From JACMLD01 sp039915085 (GTDB lineage Bacteria > Bacteroidota > Bacteroidia > Chitinophagales > Chitinophagaceae), in contig JBDSOC010000179.1 in NCBI GenBank assembly GCA_039915085.1, forward strand, positions 1-64,000: 64,000 nt of DNA, read 5' to 3'. This document shows, in pieces, positions 27,450 to 36,814 of this stretch. The notes below the pieces were generated by a model. It was not told the DNA's origin and ran no database searches. It saw only the letters and a list, made by a program, of their open reading frames with translations. A program made the translations under genes and the position numbers. Positions within the stretch are counted from its first letter, which is position 1. Every line of letters starts with the position of its first letter.

Positions 27450-27761
27450 ATGAAAAATAGAATTCTCCTGACCGACTCGCTTTATACTTTTCTTTTAGAT
27501 TCCGGCTATTTATATATCCAGGTACTGGGTCACGATAAAAAGATGCAGAACAGTAACAAATTCCAGGAAGAAAATTATATTCTTGTACCCAGGAGAAATG
27601 ATATTACCCAACAGTTTGAAGAAGCTTTGATTATGTTAAAAGAAATTCACGACATGGATGTACTGGATATGCTTGAGGTTGTACCGGGTATCCATTTTTG
27701 GGTTGACCTGCCGGAGGCTGAGGCTAAAATGTATAAACTGACGAGGCGATTGAGGAAATAA
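27450..27761 (+). CDS. hypothetical protein
   Basis: 103-aa protein starting at the ATG at 27450 (MKNRILLTDSLYTFLLDSGY); an extension to 27357 is unlikely. Mixed alpha/beta character with a helix (FEEALIMLKEIHDMDVLDML) and a basic C-terminus (KLTRRLRK). No domain or signal peptide recognised. Convergent with the DUF1080 gene. Confidence 0.55.
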   Translation: MKNRILLTDSLYTFLLDSGYLYIQVLGHDKKMQNSNKFQEENYILVPRRNDITQQFEEALIMLKEIHDMDVLDMLEVVPGIHFWVDLPEAEAKMYKLTRRLRK

Positions 27762-27797
27762 CCTGGATCCGCATTATCCCCAATTGTAAATAGCCCT

Positions 27798-28523
27798 TTA
27801 CAGCTCCTTATACCTGAAATGCCGGTATTCAATCTTCATGGGTGGACCAACGTGCACCTGTACACCCAGATAACCGCTCATTTTCCGGTTGATGGTATCA
27901 TTATCAGTTACATCGCTCATTAAAACGCCGTTGATATAATGCTGCATTCTATTGCCTTTTACTACCAGCCTGTATGTATTCCAATCACCGTTTTTAATAA
28001 AAGCAAGTAAAGAATCTTTTGAGCCCAGACTTTCCGTAACCAATGGCGGCTGATTGTTTTCCAGCACTGCTTTTTGTCCGCGCAATGCTAAAAATTGGCG
28101 GCCCCGTTCTTCATAATTCTGGCCGCTCCATTTATTTTCGCCATCAATATCGGCCTGGTAACCTTTCATAGCAAAGGGTATGGTATCTAAAATAATACTG
28201 CGGTAATTAATTCCACTGTTACCATGCCCGGATACGCGGTAGTCTGCCATCAGTTCAAAGTCTTTTGTTAACCCTCCTTTCCATATGATAAAAGAATTTC
28301 GTTTTAATAAAGTTGCCGGTGTTACTTCCCCGGTCAGTATTCCGTTTTCTACTCCCCAATACACCGGATCTCCTTCCCAGCCATCAAGATTTTTTCCGTT
28401 AAACAATTCAATGAATGGTTTATCCTTATCAATCTTGTGTTGTACTGAGCAATGGCTAAATACTACAACTGTACTGGCAACAAACAAGTAAAGCAGCCTT
28501 TTTTTAATGATGTATTCCAACAT
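27798..28523 (-). CDS. DUF1080 (3-keto-disaccharide hydrolase-type) protein
   Basis: 241-aa exported jelly-roll protein of the DUF1080 family, members of which hydrolyse 3-keto-glucosides. Family landmarks are LFNGKNLDGWEGDPVYWGVENGILTGE, GNSGINYRS, the NKWSGQNYEERGRQ loop and the final beta strands (MSGYLGVQVHVGPPMKIEYRHFRYKEL). A leader is present with a weak lipobox ending at Cys25. The ATG at 28523 was preferred over 28544 for the leader. It is downstream of an esterase and a sugar isomerase on the same strand, which suggests a small sugar-modification operon. Confidence 0.78.
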   Translation of the reverse strand: MLEYIIKKRLLYLFVASTVVVFSHCSVQHKIDKDKPFIELFNGKNLDGWEGDPVYWGVENGILTGEVTPATLLKRNSFIIWKGGLTKDFELMADYRVSGHGNSGINYRSIILDTIPFAMKGYQADIDGENKWSGQNYEERGRQFLALRGQKAVLENNQPPLVTESLGSKDSLLAFIKNGDWNTYRLVVKGNRMQHYINGVLMSDVTDNDTINRKMSGYLGVQVHVGPPMKIEYRHFRYKEL

Positions 28524-28573
28524 GTAAAAAGAATAAAAAGTCATGGTAAATTGACTACGGTATCAGGTCTCCG

Positions 28574-29491
28574 TCAATCCTGTTTCTTTGTGAGCCAACC
28601 ATTGCTATCCATCCATTTTATGCAAAGACTCATCCAGTCATCAATAGGAATATTTAAAACAAAGCCATGATTGCCTTTTGGATAAATATGCATTTCAGCA
28701 GGTATTTTATTGTGACGGAGTGCTTCAAAATAAGCAATACTGTTATCAACATCCACCACCTTATCATCTGCTGAATGAATCAGAAATGCAGGAGGCGTCT
28801 GAGCAGTTACCTGCTGTTCGTTTGAATATAATTTTATTTGTTCTGCTGAAGGCATTTTACCCAGCAGGTTATTCCTGGAACCATTATGACCGAGGCTGTC
28901 CGTCATACTGATAACCGGGTATACCAGCAATGAAAAATCGGGACGCAGGCTTGTATTCTCTTTGTTATCTATCATTGCCTTTTCAAAATGAGTAGATGCT
29001 GTTGATGCAAGGTGACCGCCTGCTGAAAAACCCATAATACCGATACGGTTATTCTCCAGGTGCCATTCTTTTGCATGTTCTCTTACCAATTTTAAAGCTT
29101 GCTGTGCATCCTGCAGCGGACCAATGCTTTTATCAGCCATAGTGGCATCGCTTGGTAACCTGTATTTTAAGACAAACGCCGCTATACCATGTTGCTGAAA
29201 ATACAAGGCTATATTGGTGCCTTCTTTCTGCAATACCAAAACACTATAACCGCCGCCCGGGCAAATAACCACTGCTGCCCCATTGGCTTTTGCCGGATCC
29301 GGTAAATAAATCGTAAGCGAAGGCCGGGATACCTTTGAAAAAACACCTTCTTTTAAAACAACGCTGTCTGTGGTTTGAATGGCATTGGGAATTGTTTTAT
29401 ACAAATCCATTTCCTTTTGCGCATATAAATGCTGCGCGGACAGCATAAAAAAAACAAAGAGAATTTTGTAAATATTTTTATTGAGATTCAT
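28574..29491 (-). CDS. exported alpha/beta-hydrolase, acetyl-esterase type
   Basis: 305-aa serine esterase with signal peptide (LSAQHLYAQ cleavage region). Catalytic serine at Ser156 in GFSAGGHL, oxyanion CPGGGY near 77-82, acid in IHSADDKVVDVDNS and base His in KGNHGF. The pattern matches BD-FAE/acetylxylan-esterase-like enzymes that remove acetyl or short acyl groups from polysaccharides. Start chosen at 29491; the upstream ATG at 29518 is possible. Followed by the DUF1080 gene and preceded 62 bases away by the sugar isomerase. Confidence 0.8.
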   Translation of the reverse strand: MNLNKNIYKILFVFFMLSAQHLYAQKEMDLYKTIPNAIQTTDSVVLKEGVFSKVSRPSLTIYLPDPAKANGAAVVICPGGGYSVLVLQKEGTNIALYFQQHGIAAFVLKYRLPSDATMADKSIGPLQDAQQALKLVREHAKEWHLENNRIGIMGFSAGGHLASTASTHFEKAMIDNKENTSLRPDFSLLVYPVISMTDSLGHNGSRNNLLGKMPSAEQIKLYSNEQQVTAQTPPAFLIHSADDKVVDVDNSIAYFEALRHNKIPAEMHIYPKGNHGFVLNIPIDDWMSLCIKWMDSNGWLTKKQD

Positions 29492-29553
29492 ATACTTTAT
29501 ATATTTTTTGGTAATCAATAACTGTCAGTAATAAATATTCCAACCGGTAATCA

Positions 29554-30366
29554 TTATGAATATCTTTTTCTGAGGAGTTCCATCATAAAAACATTTATAT
29601 CCCATTGGTTTACTATGGGCTGTTGGGTATAAGGAAATAGTGGCAAATATGGCGGCGCGCCAAATTCAGGCGTAATAGTAAAAAACATATCCCCATGCTG
29701 ACGTTTTTTTTCAATTACTTTATCCCAGCATGCGAGATGAAAGTTCAATGCCTCACTGTATTCGGGCGCACGCGGATCCATTACCTGCGGTCCCTGTGTA
29801 TGACCTACTCTTGCATGAATATGATCAGTATGAAGGATGGCGGTTTGCACAGCCTCTTTCTGATCGTGCAGCAATGTTTCTGCTACCGCGCACCAGTGAG
29901 ATATGTCCAGTGTAATTCTTAACTGAGGTAAACGTGCCAGGTAGTCCTGCATAACATGCGCAGCAAAACTGAATTTTCCCCGGTGCGTTTCATGTATTAT
30001 TGGTATGGCACTTTCTGAAGCAATGCACCCGGCGGTTTTGATCAATTGTTCATTGCGCGCAAATGAATAATAGTCTTTACCTGTTTGAGAATTTATAAAT
30101 TGTGGTTTTACAGCTGCAAGCTGGTGTAAGCGCTGTTCATATTCATCGTGGTGCCTGTCAAAATCATGCGCTACTGTTTCCCAATGCTGCGCTATGAAAC
30201 GCAGGCCATATTTCTCCAACCCATTTAACATTTGCTCCTTTTCTTTTTCACCAGGAGGAAGTCCGGATTCAATACCGTCGTAACCTGCAGTTTTTACCTG
30301 GCTAAGGAATATGTCCCATGAAAGTTTTTCCTGTCCCCACCTGGGGCAAAAAAATAGAATTTTCAT
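29554..30366 (-). CDS. sugar isomerase/epimerase-like TIM-barrel protein
   Basis: 270-aa cytoplasmic protein of the xylose isomerase-like/AP-endonuclease 2 fold. Metal-site candidates are Glu126 (IIHETHRG), Asp154 and His157 (LDISHW) and His182/His184 (DHIHARVG), as in sugar-phosphate isomerase and inosose-type enzymes. Related proteins in Bacteroidota sit beside DUF1080 and oxidoreductase genes that handle 3-keto sugars. No Gfo/Idh oxidoreductase is next to it here. The substrate is not known. Confidence 0.68.
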   Translation of the reverse strand: MKILFFCPRWGQEKLSWDIFLSQVKTAGYDGIESGLPPGEKEKEQMLNGLEKYGLRFIAQHWETVAHDFDRHHDEYEQRLHQLAAVKPQFINSQTGKDYYSFARNEQLIKTAGCIASESAIPIIHETHRGKFSFAAHVMQDYLARLPQLRITLDISHWCAVAETLLHDQKEAVQTAILHTDHIHARVGHTQGPQVMDPRAPEYSEALNFHLACWDKVIEKKRQHGDMFFTITPEFGAPPYLPLFPYTQQPIVNQWDINVFMMELLRKRYS

Positions 30367-30452
30367 ATTGCAATTATTTCATTGCTGCCGGTGAGTACGC
30401 CAGCAATTTCATTCTCCCATGATCGGGTGCAACAACTACCCGATACAATAGA

Positions 30453-31493
30453 CTAATCCATCACCTCATACGCTATCATGGTATTCGCTTTGTTTTTCAA
30501 ATTTATTTCACCTACCCTCCGGCAGTTAAATGATTCTTTTACTTTACCGAAACATGCTTCATCAATTAATATTTGATCCTGCGCAGCGGCGGCCTGTAAG
30601 CGTTGGGCAGTATTTACCGCATCGCCAATAACGGTGTAATCCAGGCGGCGAAGACTCACAGAACCAATATTCCCAGAAATCATTTCACCACTGTTAATGC
30701 CTATTGAAACTTTCGGTGTAAATGAAAATTGTTCTTCCAGTGCAGGCAGGCTGTTTATTTTAGTTCTTACCGCAAGGCTCGCATCAATGGCCCTGTCCAA
30801 ATGATAATCACCACGGAAAACTGCCATAACCGCATCACCAATAAATTTATCAATATACCCTCCCTGCGCAATAATCTCTTTCACCATTACGTCAAAATAA
30901 TTATTCAGCAATTTTACTACTGTATCTGCCGGTGCGTTTTCACTGATAGCCGTAAAACTGCAAATATCTATAAACACAATACTTGCTTCCACCGCTTCAT
31001 TTGCAATCAATGATGATTCAAACTCACGGCTACTCATAAACTTTAATACAGTCTCATCTACATACATTTTCAGGATGTTGTTCTCTTTGATGGCTTTCAG
31101 TGTTTCACGAACCTGCGCCACATGCCGGATCGTCTTTTCCATGGTAAGCGTAAGGTCCTCAAAATTAATTGGCTTGGTAATAAAATCGAAGGCACCGCGG
31201 TTCATCGCAGTTCGTATATTATCCATATCGCCGTAGGCAGAAACAATAACAGATTTAATAAGGGGGCTTGATTCACTCAACCGGCTGAGCAGGGTTAATC
31301 CATCCATTTCCGGCATGTTAATATCGCTCAGTACAATATCAACATCAGGATTCTGCTGAATCTTATCCAGTGCATCATTGCCATTAACAGCAAAAACAAA
31401 CTCATATTCTTTTTCCCGTATTTTCTGGCGAAACTTCTGCTTGATAAGCATTTCCAAATCCACCTCATCATCCGCCACTAATATTTTTGCCAT
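30453..31493 (-). CDS. receiver domain fused to class III adenylate/guanylate cyclase
   Basis: 346-aa response regulator with phospho-acceptor Asp57 (LSDINMPEMDG), a short coiled helix (~110-150) and a class III nucleotidyl cyclase domain from ~168. All catalytic residues are visible: metal Asp176 (FIDICSF) and Asp220 (KFIGDAV), base-recognition Lys216 and Thr287 (DYTVIGD), and transition-state Asn294 and Arg298 (NTAQR). The Lys/Thr pair points to adenylate rather than guanylate. The start codon shares one base with the stop of the receiver gene, so they are coupled. It should turn kinase input into cAMP. Confidence 0.85.
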   Translation of the reverse strand: MAKILVADDEVDLEMLIKQKFRQKIREKEYEFVFAVNGNDALDKIQQNPDVDIVLSDINMPEMDGLTLLSRLSESSPLIKSVIVSAYGDMDNIRTAMNRGAFDFITKPINFEDLTLTMEKTIRHVAQVRETLKAIKENNILKMYVDETVLKFMSSREFESSLIANEAVEASIVFIDICSFTAISENAPADTVVKLLNNYFDVMVKEIIAQGGYIDKFIGDAVMAVFRGDYHLDRAIDASLAVRTKINSLPALEEQFSFTPKVSIGINSGEMISGNIGSVSLRRLDYTVIGDAVNTAQRLQAAAAQDQILIDEACFGKVKESFNCRRVGEINLKNKANTMIAYEVMD

Positions 31494-31867
31494 CAGCCTA
31501 ATATTTTTAATTTTTCTTTTAATAAATTGAAGTCTACAGGTTTTGTCAGAAAATCATCAGCCCCCAGTTGTTTGGCCATATTAAAGTTTTCAGCGTCTCC
31601 GTAAGCTGTTATCATCATTACCACAGGAGGCGGTTTTAAATACATTTGTTTGATATGCCCCAGCAGTTCCAGCCCGCTCATGCCTGGCATATTAATATCA
31701 GACAGGATAAGTACGGCCTCATGTTCATGACCATTGAGATAGGCGAGTGCATCCTCTCCCGAAAATGCAAATGCAAATTCTATGGAATGATCCCTGATTT
31801 CTTTTCTGAAACGCTGTTCAAAAAGTGTTTGAATGTCTTTCTCATCATCAACTACTAAAACTTTCAT
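31493..31867 (-). CDS. CheY-like stand-alone response regulator
   Basis: 124-aa single receiver domain: acidic pocket VDDEKD (6-11), phospho-acceptor Asp57 (LSDINMPGMSG), conserved Thr in MITAYGD and Lys in FLTKPVD. It has no output domain. It lies 10 bases after the kinase gene and overlaps the cyclase gene by one base, so it is in the same transcription unit. It closely resembles the receiver of the cyclase protein, suggesting duplication. Likely role: phosphate shuttle or competitor between the kinases and the cyclase. Confidence 0.85.
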   Translation of the reverse strand: MKVLVVDDEKDIQTLFEQRFRKEIRDHSIEFAFAFSGEDALAYLNGHEHEAVLILSDINMPGMSGLELLGHIKQMYLKPPPVVMMITAYGDAENFNMAKQLGADDFLTKPVDFNLLKEKLKILG

Positions 31868-31877
31868 GTAAGCTATT

Positions 31878-33287
31878 TTAAGGTTGTATGGGCAATTGGA
31901 TTGTAAACTCGGAACCAGACTCTTCTCCCGGCAGGCCTTTGCTTTCTTTTGTCTGCACTTTCAGCTCACCACCATGCCCTTTTGTAACTATATCATAACT
32001 CATGCTTAAACCTAAACCTGTACCCTGCCCGGTGGGCTTGGTTGTAAAAAAAGGTTGAAAAATCTTATCCATCACCTGTGCAGGAATGCCATTGCCATTA
32101 TCTTTTACACTGATTAAAATTTTATTACCCGTCTTTTTTGTACTCACAGTCACCGTTGGTACATAATCTTTAGAAGCCAGGTTAATTTTCCCATCGGGAG
32201 TCAGCGGCTTCTTTTTTTCTGCTACCACATAAAATGCATTGGTTATTAAATTCAATATCACCCTTCCCATATCCTGCGGGATTACCTGGATACTGCCGAT
32301 ACTTTCATCAAAATCTGTTTTCATGGTGGCATTGAATGATTTATCTTTTGCACGCAAGCCGTGATAAGCCAACCGTAAATATTCATCGGCCAGTGCATTG
32401 ATATCTGTAGGCTCTTTTTGTCCGCCGCTGCTGCGACTGTGCTGCAACATTCCCTTTACAATAGCATCGGCACGTTTACCGTGGTGATTTATTTTCTGTT
32501 CGTTTGCTATGATATCATTTGCAATGGCATTTACTTCATCCATATCGCCTTTCTCAATGGCTGCTTTCATTTCTCCCATTAGCTCGGTATTCACCTCTGA
32601 AAAATTATTGACAAAATTTAAAGGGTTCTGGATTTCATGGGCAATGCCTGCCGTAAGTTCCCCCAATGAGGCCATTTTTTCTGACTGTATTAGCTGAGCT
32701 TGCGTAGATTTCAGTTCATCAAGTGCATGTTGCAATTCTTCTTTCTGGAGTGTAAGTGCCGAGGTACGCTCAGCAACCTGTATCTCCAGTTCTGATTTCA
32801 GTGCTTCTGTAATCACATACTGTTTTTCTTTTTCCAGCGCTTTGATGCGTTCAGTCTCAATTGCTTTCCGTTGCCTTTTTGTTATAAACCACATGGCCAG
32901 CATCCAGATAACAGTAAATACTTTAGCGGTTTCAAAATAACCACGCCATTCACCGTAAAAATCCTTTGTGCTGATGGTTACAAACAATGCATCAACTACA
33001 GATACAATGGTATAAGGCAAAACGGCATATATTGTTGGTTTAAGTGGTTGAAACTCTTTGGTAGTATATGCTACGTACATTATGTACAGCAGCAATGCAT
33101 CGGCAAGTAAGATGGCAATATGTTTACTGCGGGGTATCAGTATACTCATTACCAGCAGCCCGATAGCAATGCCCAGCGCAATTATCAGCTTCCTGTCCCA
33201 TTTAGGCAACGAACCATCTTTCTGCAAATAACTACGCAGGTACCTGATAATTATAATGGCCAGTATGAATTCTAAAACCATAGACAA
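31878..33287 (-). CDS. membrane sensor histidine kinase (HisKA/HATPase)
   Basis: 469-aa kinase with about five to six membrane helices in residues 1-135, a coiled coil (~140-205), the phospho-acceptor His217 (LTAGIAHEIQNPLNF) and a HATPase domain with N box (RVILNLITNAF), G1 (KDNGNGIP) and G2 (GTGLGLSMSYD) motifs. The kinase core is very similar to that of the next upstream kinase (33524-35701) while the sensor parts differ, so the two arose by duplication with domain swapping. Expected partners are the CheY-like and cyclase response regulators encoded directly downstream. Confidence 0.85.
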   Translation of the reverse strand: MSMVLEFILAIIIIRYLRSYLQKDGSLPKWDRKLIIALGIAIGLLVMSILIPRSKHIAILLADALLLYIMYVAYTTKEFQPLKPTIYAVLPYTIVSVVDALFVTISTKDFYGEWRGYFETAKVFTVIWMLAMWFITKRQRKAIETERIKALEKEKQYVITEALKSELEIQVAERTSALTLQKEELQHALDELKSTQAQLIQSEKMASLGELTAGIAHEIQNPLNFVNNFSEVNTELMGEMKAAIEKGDMDEVNAIANDIIANEQKINHHGKRADAIVKGMLQHSRSSGGQKEPTDINALADEYLRLAYHGLRAKDKSFNATMKTDFDESIGSIQVIPQDMGRVILNLITNAFYVVAEKKKPLTPDGKINLASKDYVPTVTVSTKKTGNKILISVKDNGNGIPAQVMDKIFQPFFTTKPTGQGTGLGLSMSYDIVTKGHGGELKVQTKESKGLPGEESGSEFTIQLPIQP

Positions 33288-33357
33288 TTTTTGTAAAACA
33301 TTTATACAGCACTAAAATACCATATAAGACCAGGTCTGCCGGTGCTGTGCGCTGACA

Positions 33358-33414
33358 TCATACGGGCAAATTAATAATAAACTGAACAAACTCAGTTTCT
33401 TTTATTCCACGTTC
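33358..33414 (-). pseudogene. possible remnant of a histidine-kinase C-terminus
   Basis: In the gap between the two kinase genes, a stop-bounded minus-strand frame reads TERGIKETEFVQFIINLPV, resembling the C-terminal ends of both flanking kinases (TKEGQGTEFIIQLPTA in one). It fits the debris of a third kinase copy, but only about 19 codons match and a stop lies just upstream. Confidence 0.35.
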
Positions 33415-33523
33415 AGTTTACTTCACAGCTTTACAAACACCAGCCTTTTTACCGGTATGCCCAAAAAAATGTACTGCATTGAACAGCAAAACCATAGAAT
33501 CGGCCTTACCCATGCTTCCACGC

Positions 33524-35701
33524 TTATGCCGTGGGCAATTGAATAATAAATTCCGTTCCCTGCCCTTCCTTTGTTTCCACCTTTATCTCTCCACCATGTG
33601 CTTTTATAATATCATAGCTTAATGATAGTCCCAACCCGGTTCCCTGCCCGGTTGGCTTGGTGGTAAAGAAAGGTTGAAAAATTTTATCAACTATTTTTTG
33701 TGGGATGCCATCACCATTGTCTTTTACAGAAATCAAAACTTTATCTGCCAGCTTCTTCGTGCTCACCCAGACAGTTGGCGCATACTTATCACCCGAAACT
33801 TCGTCAGCAACATTTTTCTTCTTTTCTGTAACTGCATAAAAGGCATTGGTGATCAAATTAAGTATCACCCTGCCAATATCCTGCGGAACGATATTGATAT
33901 TTCCAATGCTTTTATCAAACCCGGTGTTCATTGTTGCATTAAATGATTTGTCTTTGGCACGAAGACCATGGTATGACAATCGCAAATATTCATCGGCGAG
34001 CCTGTTAATATCTGCCGGCTCTTTTATTATTGATCCCGACCTTGAGTGTTGCAGCATTCCTTTTACGATAGCATCTGCCCGTTTACCATGGTGATTTATT
34101 TTCTCTTCATTTTCTTTTATGCTGGTGGCAATTAATTTTACTTCCTCCATATTTCCCTGGCTGATCTCTTGGTGCATCTCATCAATCAGTTCTTTGTTCA
34201 CTTCTGAAAAATTGTTCACGAAGTTTAAGGGGTTTTGTATCTCATGCGCAATACCTGCGGTAAGCTCGCCCAATGAAGCCATTTTTTCAGATTGTACCAA
34301 TTGTGCCTGCGCCTGTTTTAGTTTTGCCAGCGCTTTTTGTTTCTGGCGGTTATTTCTGAGCAATGCAACAGCTGTAATAAGAATTAAAAGCAGCACAACC
34401 GATACACTTATAAGAAAATTTTGCTGCGATTTCTTTTGCTGGCTGAGTGCAGCTATTTCTCCCTGTTTCTTTGCCAGGTTATAATTGTATTCAAGCAGCG
34501 AACTTTTGTTTGTAACCGTTGCATTTACCATGCTATCGCGGTAGCGGACATAAAGACCATTGTATAAGTAAGCATTTTTAAAATCATTTTTAAATGCATA
34601 TGCCTTGGCAAGCGCATCTGCATTGTCGCGCATAAATTCAATGGTACTTGTTTGTTTTGCCAGTTCCAGACCCTTCATGGCATAGTACAGCGCACTGTCG
34701 GGCATTTGTTTTTTAAGGTATGCACGGGATAATACGCCATCTATCCAGGCAACTCCTTCAATATCGTTGATTTTCTGTGCCGATGCCAATGCTGTTAGTC
34801 CATATTCAAAAGCCGGGGTAAGACTATCCAGGCGGACATACACGTCTGCCAGGTTACTTTGCAGCAGTTCTACCGAGGATGGATTTGTTTGTTCTTTAAG
34901 GCTTTCTTTATAACTTTCAATGGCCTCTTTGTATTTACCCATCAGGCGGTAACGTTCTCCGATATTAACCAGCAGGTTGTTTTTAAGATTTTTATTGCCC
35001 AATTTTTTATTTGCCTCAAAAGCTTTCTGATAGTACAAGAGCGATTTATCCTGATCACCAAGAATATTATATATCATAGCAATATTGTTCCATGAATTTG
35101 CGAGACATGGAAGACAATCTGCTTCTTCTCCGGCGGCAATCGCCTTCATAGAATATTCAATTCCTTTGGAATAATTGCTGAGGGAATTCATATACAGTGA
35201 TGCAATTGTGGCCTGGGATCTTGCAAGCAATCTTTTATTACCGCTTTTTTGTGCCAGGGCCTCTGCTTTTTCGGCATATGCAAGCGCCTGTTTGTTATTA
35301 TTTTGTGGCGTGGCAAATGTCAATCTCAGTGCGCTGTTCACCAACAAATCCGGATCGCCTGCTTTTTGTGCAATAGAATCTGCCTGCAGCAGCAGTACAA
35401 GCGATCCCTGTTTGTCGCCCCGCATGTTTTTTACCCGGGCAAAACCCATCATGCTATAGGCTTCGCCTGCAGTATAACCAAGTTTGCGGGAAATGGCCAT
35501 TGCTTCAGTGGCAAGTTTCTCAACTTCCTCAGGTTGTGCAATCACCCCGGTATTGGCAAGCTCATTCAGCCGGTTAACCCTGACTGTATCTGCCTCAGGG
35601 TGATTTTTTATTTCAAGCTGCAGCCTTTCAGTTTCCTTATCCTGTGCATCTGCTCTTACTGCAGATACAATCAGTGCGGCCAGTAGTATAATTTTTCTCA
35701 T
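33524..35701 (-). CDS. TPR-sensor histidine kinase
   Basis: 725-aa exported-sensor kinase: signal peptide, TPR-type repeats over residues 40-390, a TM helix (~429-448), a short coiled coil, phospho-acceptor His486 (LTAGIAHEIQNPLNF) and a HATPase domain with the N, G1 and G2 motifs. The TPR region sits in the periplasm. The kinase core is nearly the same as in 31878-33287. It precedes that kinase by 236 bases on the same strand, so both may feed the receiver and cyclase regulators downstream. Confidence 0.87.
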   Translation of the reverse strand: MRKIILLAALIVSAVRADAQDKETERLQLEIKNHPEADTVRVNRLNELANTGVIAQPEEVEKLATEAMAISRKLGYTAGEAYSMMGFARVKNMRGDKQGSLVLLLQADSIAQKAGDPDLLVNSALRLTFATPQNNNKQALAYAEKAEALAQKSGNKRLLARSQATIASLYMNSLSNYSKGIEYSMKAIAAGEEADCLPCLANSWNNIAMIYNILGDQDKSLLYYQKAFEANKKLGNKNLKNNLLVNIGERYRLMGKYKEAIESYKESLKEQTNPSSVELLQSNLADVYVRLDSLTPAFEYGLTALASAQKINDIEGVAWIDGVLSRAYLKKQMPDSALYYAMKGLELAKQTSTIEFMRDNADALAKAYAFKNDFKNAYLYNGLYVRYRDSMVNATVTNKSSLLEYNYNLAKKQGEIAALSQQKKSQQNFLISVSVVLLLILITAVALLRNNRQKQKALAKLKQAQAQLVQSEKMASLGELTAGIAHEIQNPLNFVNNFSEVNKELIDEMHQEISQGNMEEVKLIATSIKENEEKINHHGKRADAIVKGMLQHSRSGSIIKEPADINRLADEYLRLSYHGLRAKDKSFNATMNTGFDKSIGNINIVPQDIGRVILNLITNAFYAVTEKKKNVADEVSGDKYAPTVWVSTKKLADKVLISVKDNGDGIPQKIVDKIFQPFFTTKPTGQGTGLGLSLSYDIIKAHGGEIKVETKEGQGTEFIIQLPTA

Positions 35702-35856
35702 GTTTATTGTATAGCAGTTATTATCTGAATTGTTATTTTCTTTACCGGAATGTATGAATCCTGCTGCAATGCTTTATTAATTTGTCCGGCTGAATTTCTT
35801 TTAATTGATTTTGCTTTTATAAATTATATGAATGAAAATATTCTATTGAAAGGAAA

Positions 35857-36390
35857 TTATTTTCCCTGTGCCGGCATCAATCCCAGTTGCGTCATAAAAT
35901 CCATATTGTCATAAAAATCCCTTTCTTCTGCAATCTTTCCGCCAGACATCCTCACCAGTGTGGTACCATCAAGACTAACTGTCTTACCTGTTGCCGGAAT
36001 GCCAAAGAAAATACCTGTATGGGTGCCTTTAAAATTCCAGTATTTTACCAGTTTTTCTCCCTGCCCAAAAACATCTTTTATGGTGAATGTTATTTGTGAA
36101 AAGCCGGTAAGAAAATTAGCGTAGTATGCGCGGGCACTGCCAATGCCAATTACGTCGGCCGGACTGGCGTGCATCACCACATCTTTTGTAAAATTGCTGT
36201 CATTAAACATTCCCAGTTTGCCCTTGTTCATTATTTCATCCCAGACATGGGTATAGGATTTTATGTTTGCTTCAACCTGATCAACTTTCTCTGGTGCGGA
36301 TTTTTCATGAGCAACGCAGCCAGCAAGAACCAATATTGCCGCTACAGGTACAACAGAAAAAAACTTCATAAATGCAGTAGTTTGTGACAT
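35857..36390 (-). CDS. SnoaL-like/ester cyclase-type lipoprotein
   Basis: 177-aa lipoprotein with lipobox LAGC (Cys25; a start at the second Met, 36369, gives a shorter leader). The mature part has the cone-shaped NTF2/SnoaL fold pattern: IGIGSARAYYANFLTGF, KYWNFKGTHTGIFFGIPATGKTVS and KIAEERDFYDNMDFMTQLG. SnoaL proteins include polyketide cyclases, but most lipoprotein versions have no known substrate. An enzymatic role is therefore only a family-level guess. Confidence 0.7.
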   Translation of the reverse strand: MSQTTAFMKFFSVVPVAAILVLAGCVAHEKSAPEKVDQVEANIKSYTHVWDEIMNKGKLGMFNDSNFTKDVVMHASPADVIGIGSARAYYANFLTGFSQITFTIKDVFGQGEKLVKYWNFKGTHTGIFFGIPATGKTVSLDGTTLVRMSGGKIAEERDFYDNMDFMTQLGLMPAQGK

Positions 36391-36814
36391 GATATATTTT
36401 TAGGTTGAAAATAGATTATCGCTTATTCTTTGAAAAATACCAGGTTAATTTTCAATCAGCCCATATTATCGTAATACAGGACCAGGTCAGGGTGGATGAG
36501 GTTGGTTTTTATAAAGGATACAGAACCGGCACGAAAATATTTGTTACAGAATGAGATTGAAATTGATTGGTTTGCACTTTGATCACGGATTCCCGGTATA
36601 CTGATTTCAAAATCAATGACTGGCTATTATATTTTCCAATATTTTTTAATGGGGAAAAGATGGACGGCGTATTATTAACCCGGATACCGGTATACCCGGT
36701 ATGGTTACACATAACAGTGACTGGCAGAATGTTGTGGGGCATTAAGGTTATTATGGGGGTTAATGGTACAAGTTATAAAATAAATCAATAACCTGAAACA
36801 AAAAGCTGGTAACA
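36391..36814. other. intergenic region
   Basis: 424 bases with no convincing gene; open frames of 74-77 codons on both strands look accidental. It contains the perfect palindrome ATACCGGTAT (36684-36693) and, on the minus strand near 36457-36495, a short frame ending YYDNMG that faintly echoes the SnoaL-like gene. Confidence 0.4.

Noticed and set aside
36457..36495. Minus-strand frame ending YYDNMG before a stop, similar to FYDNM in the neighbouring SnoaL-like gene
   Set aside because: Only about five residues match and the upstream frame does not resemble the family, so a duplicated remnant is not supported.
36567..36791. 74-codon plus-strand open frame in the 36.4-36.8 kb gap
   Set aside because: Odd composition, overlapped by an equally long minus-strand frame, no leader or domain; likely chance.
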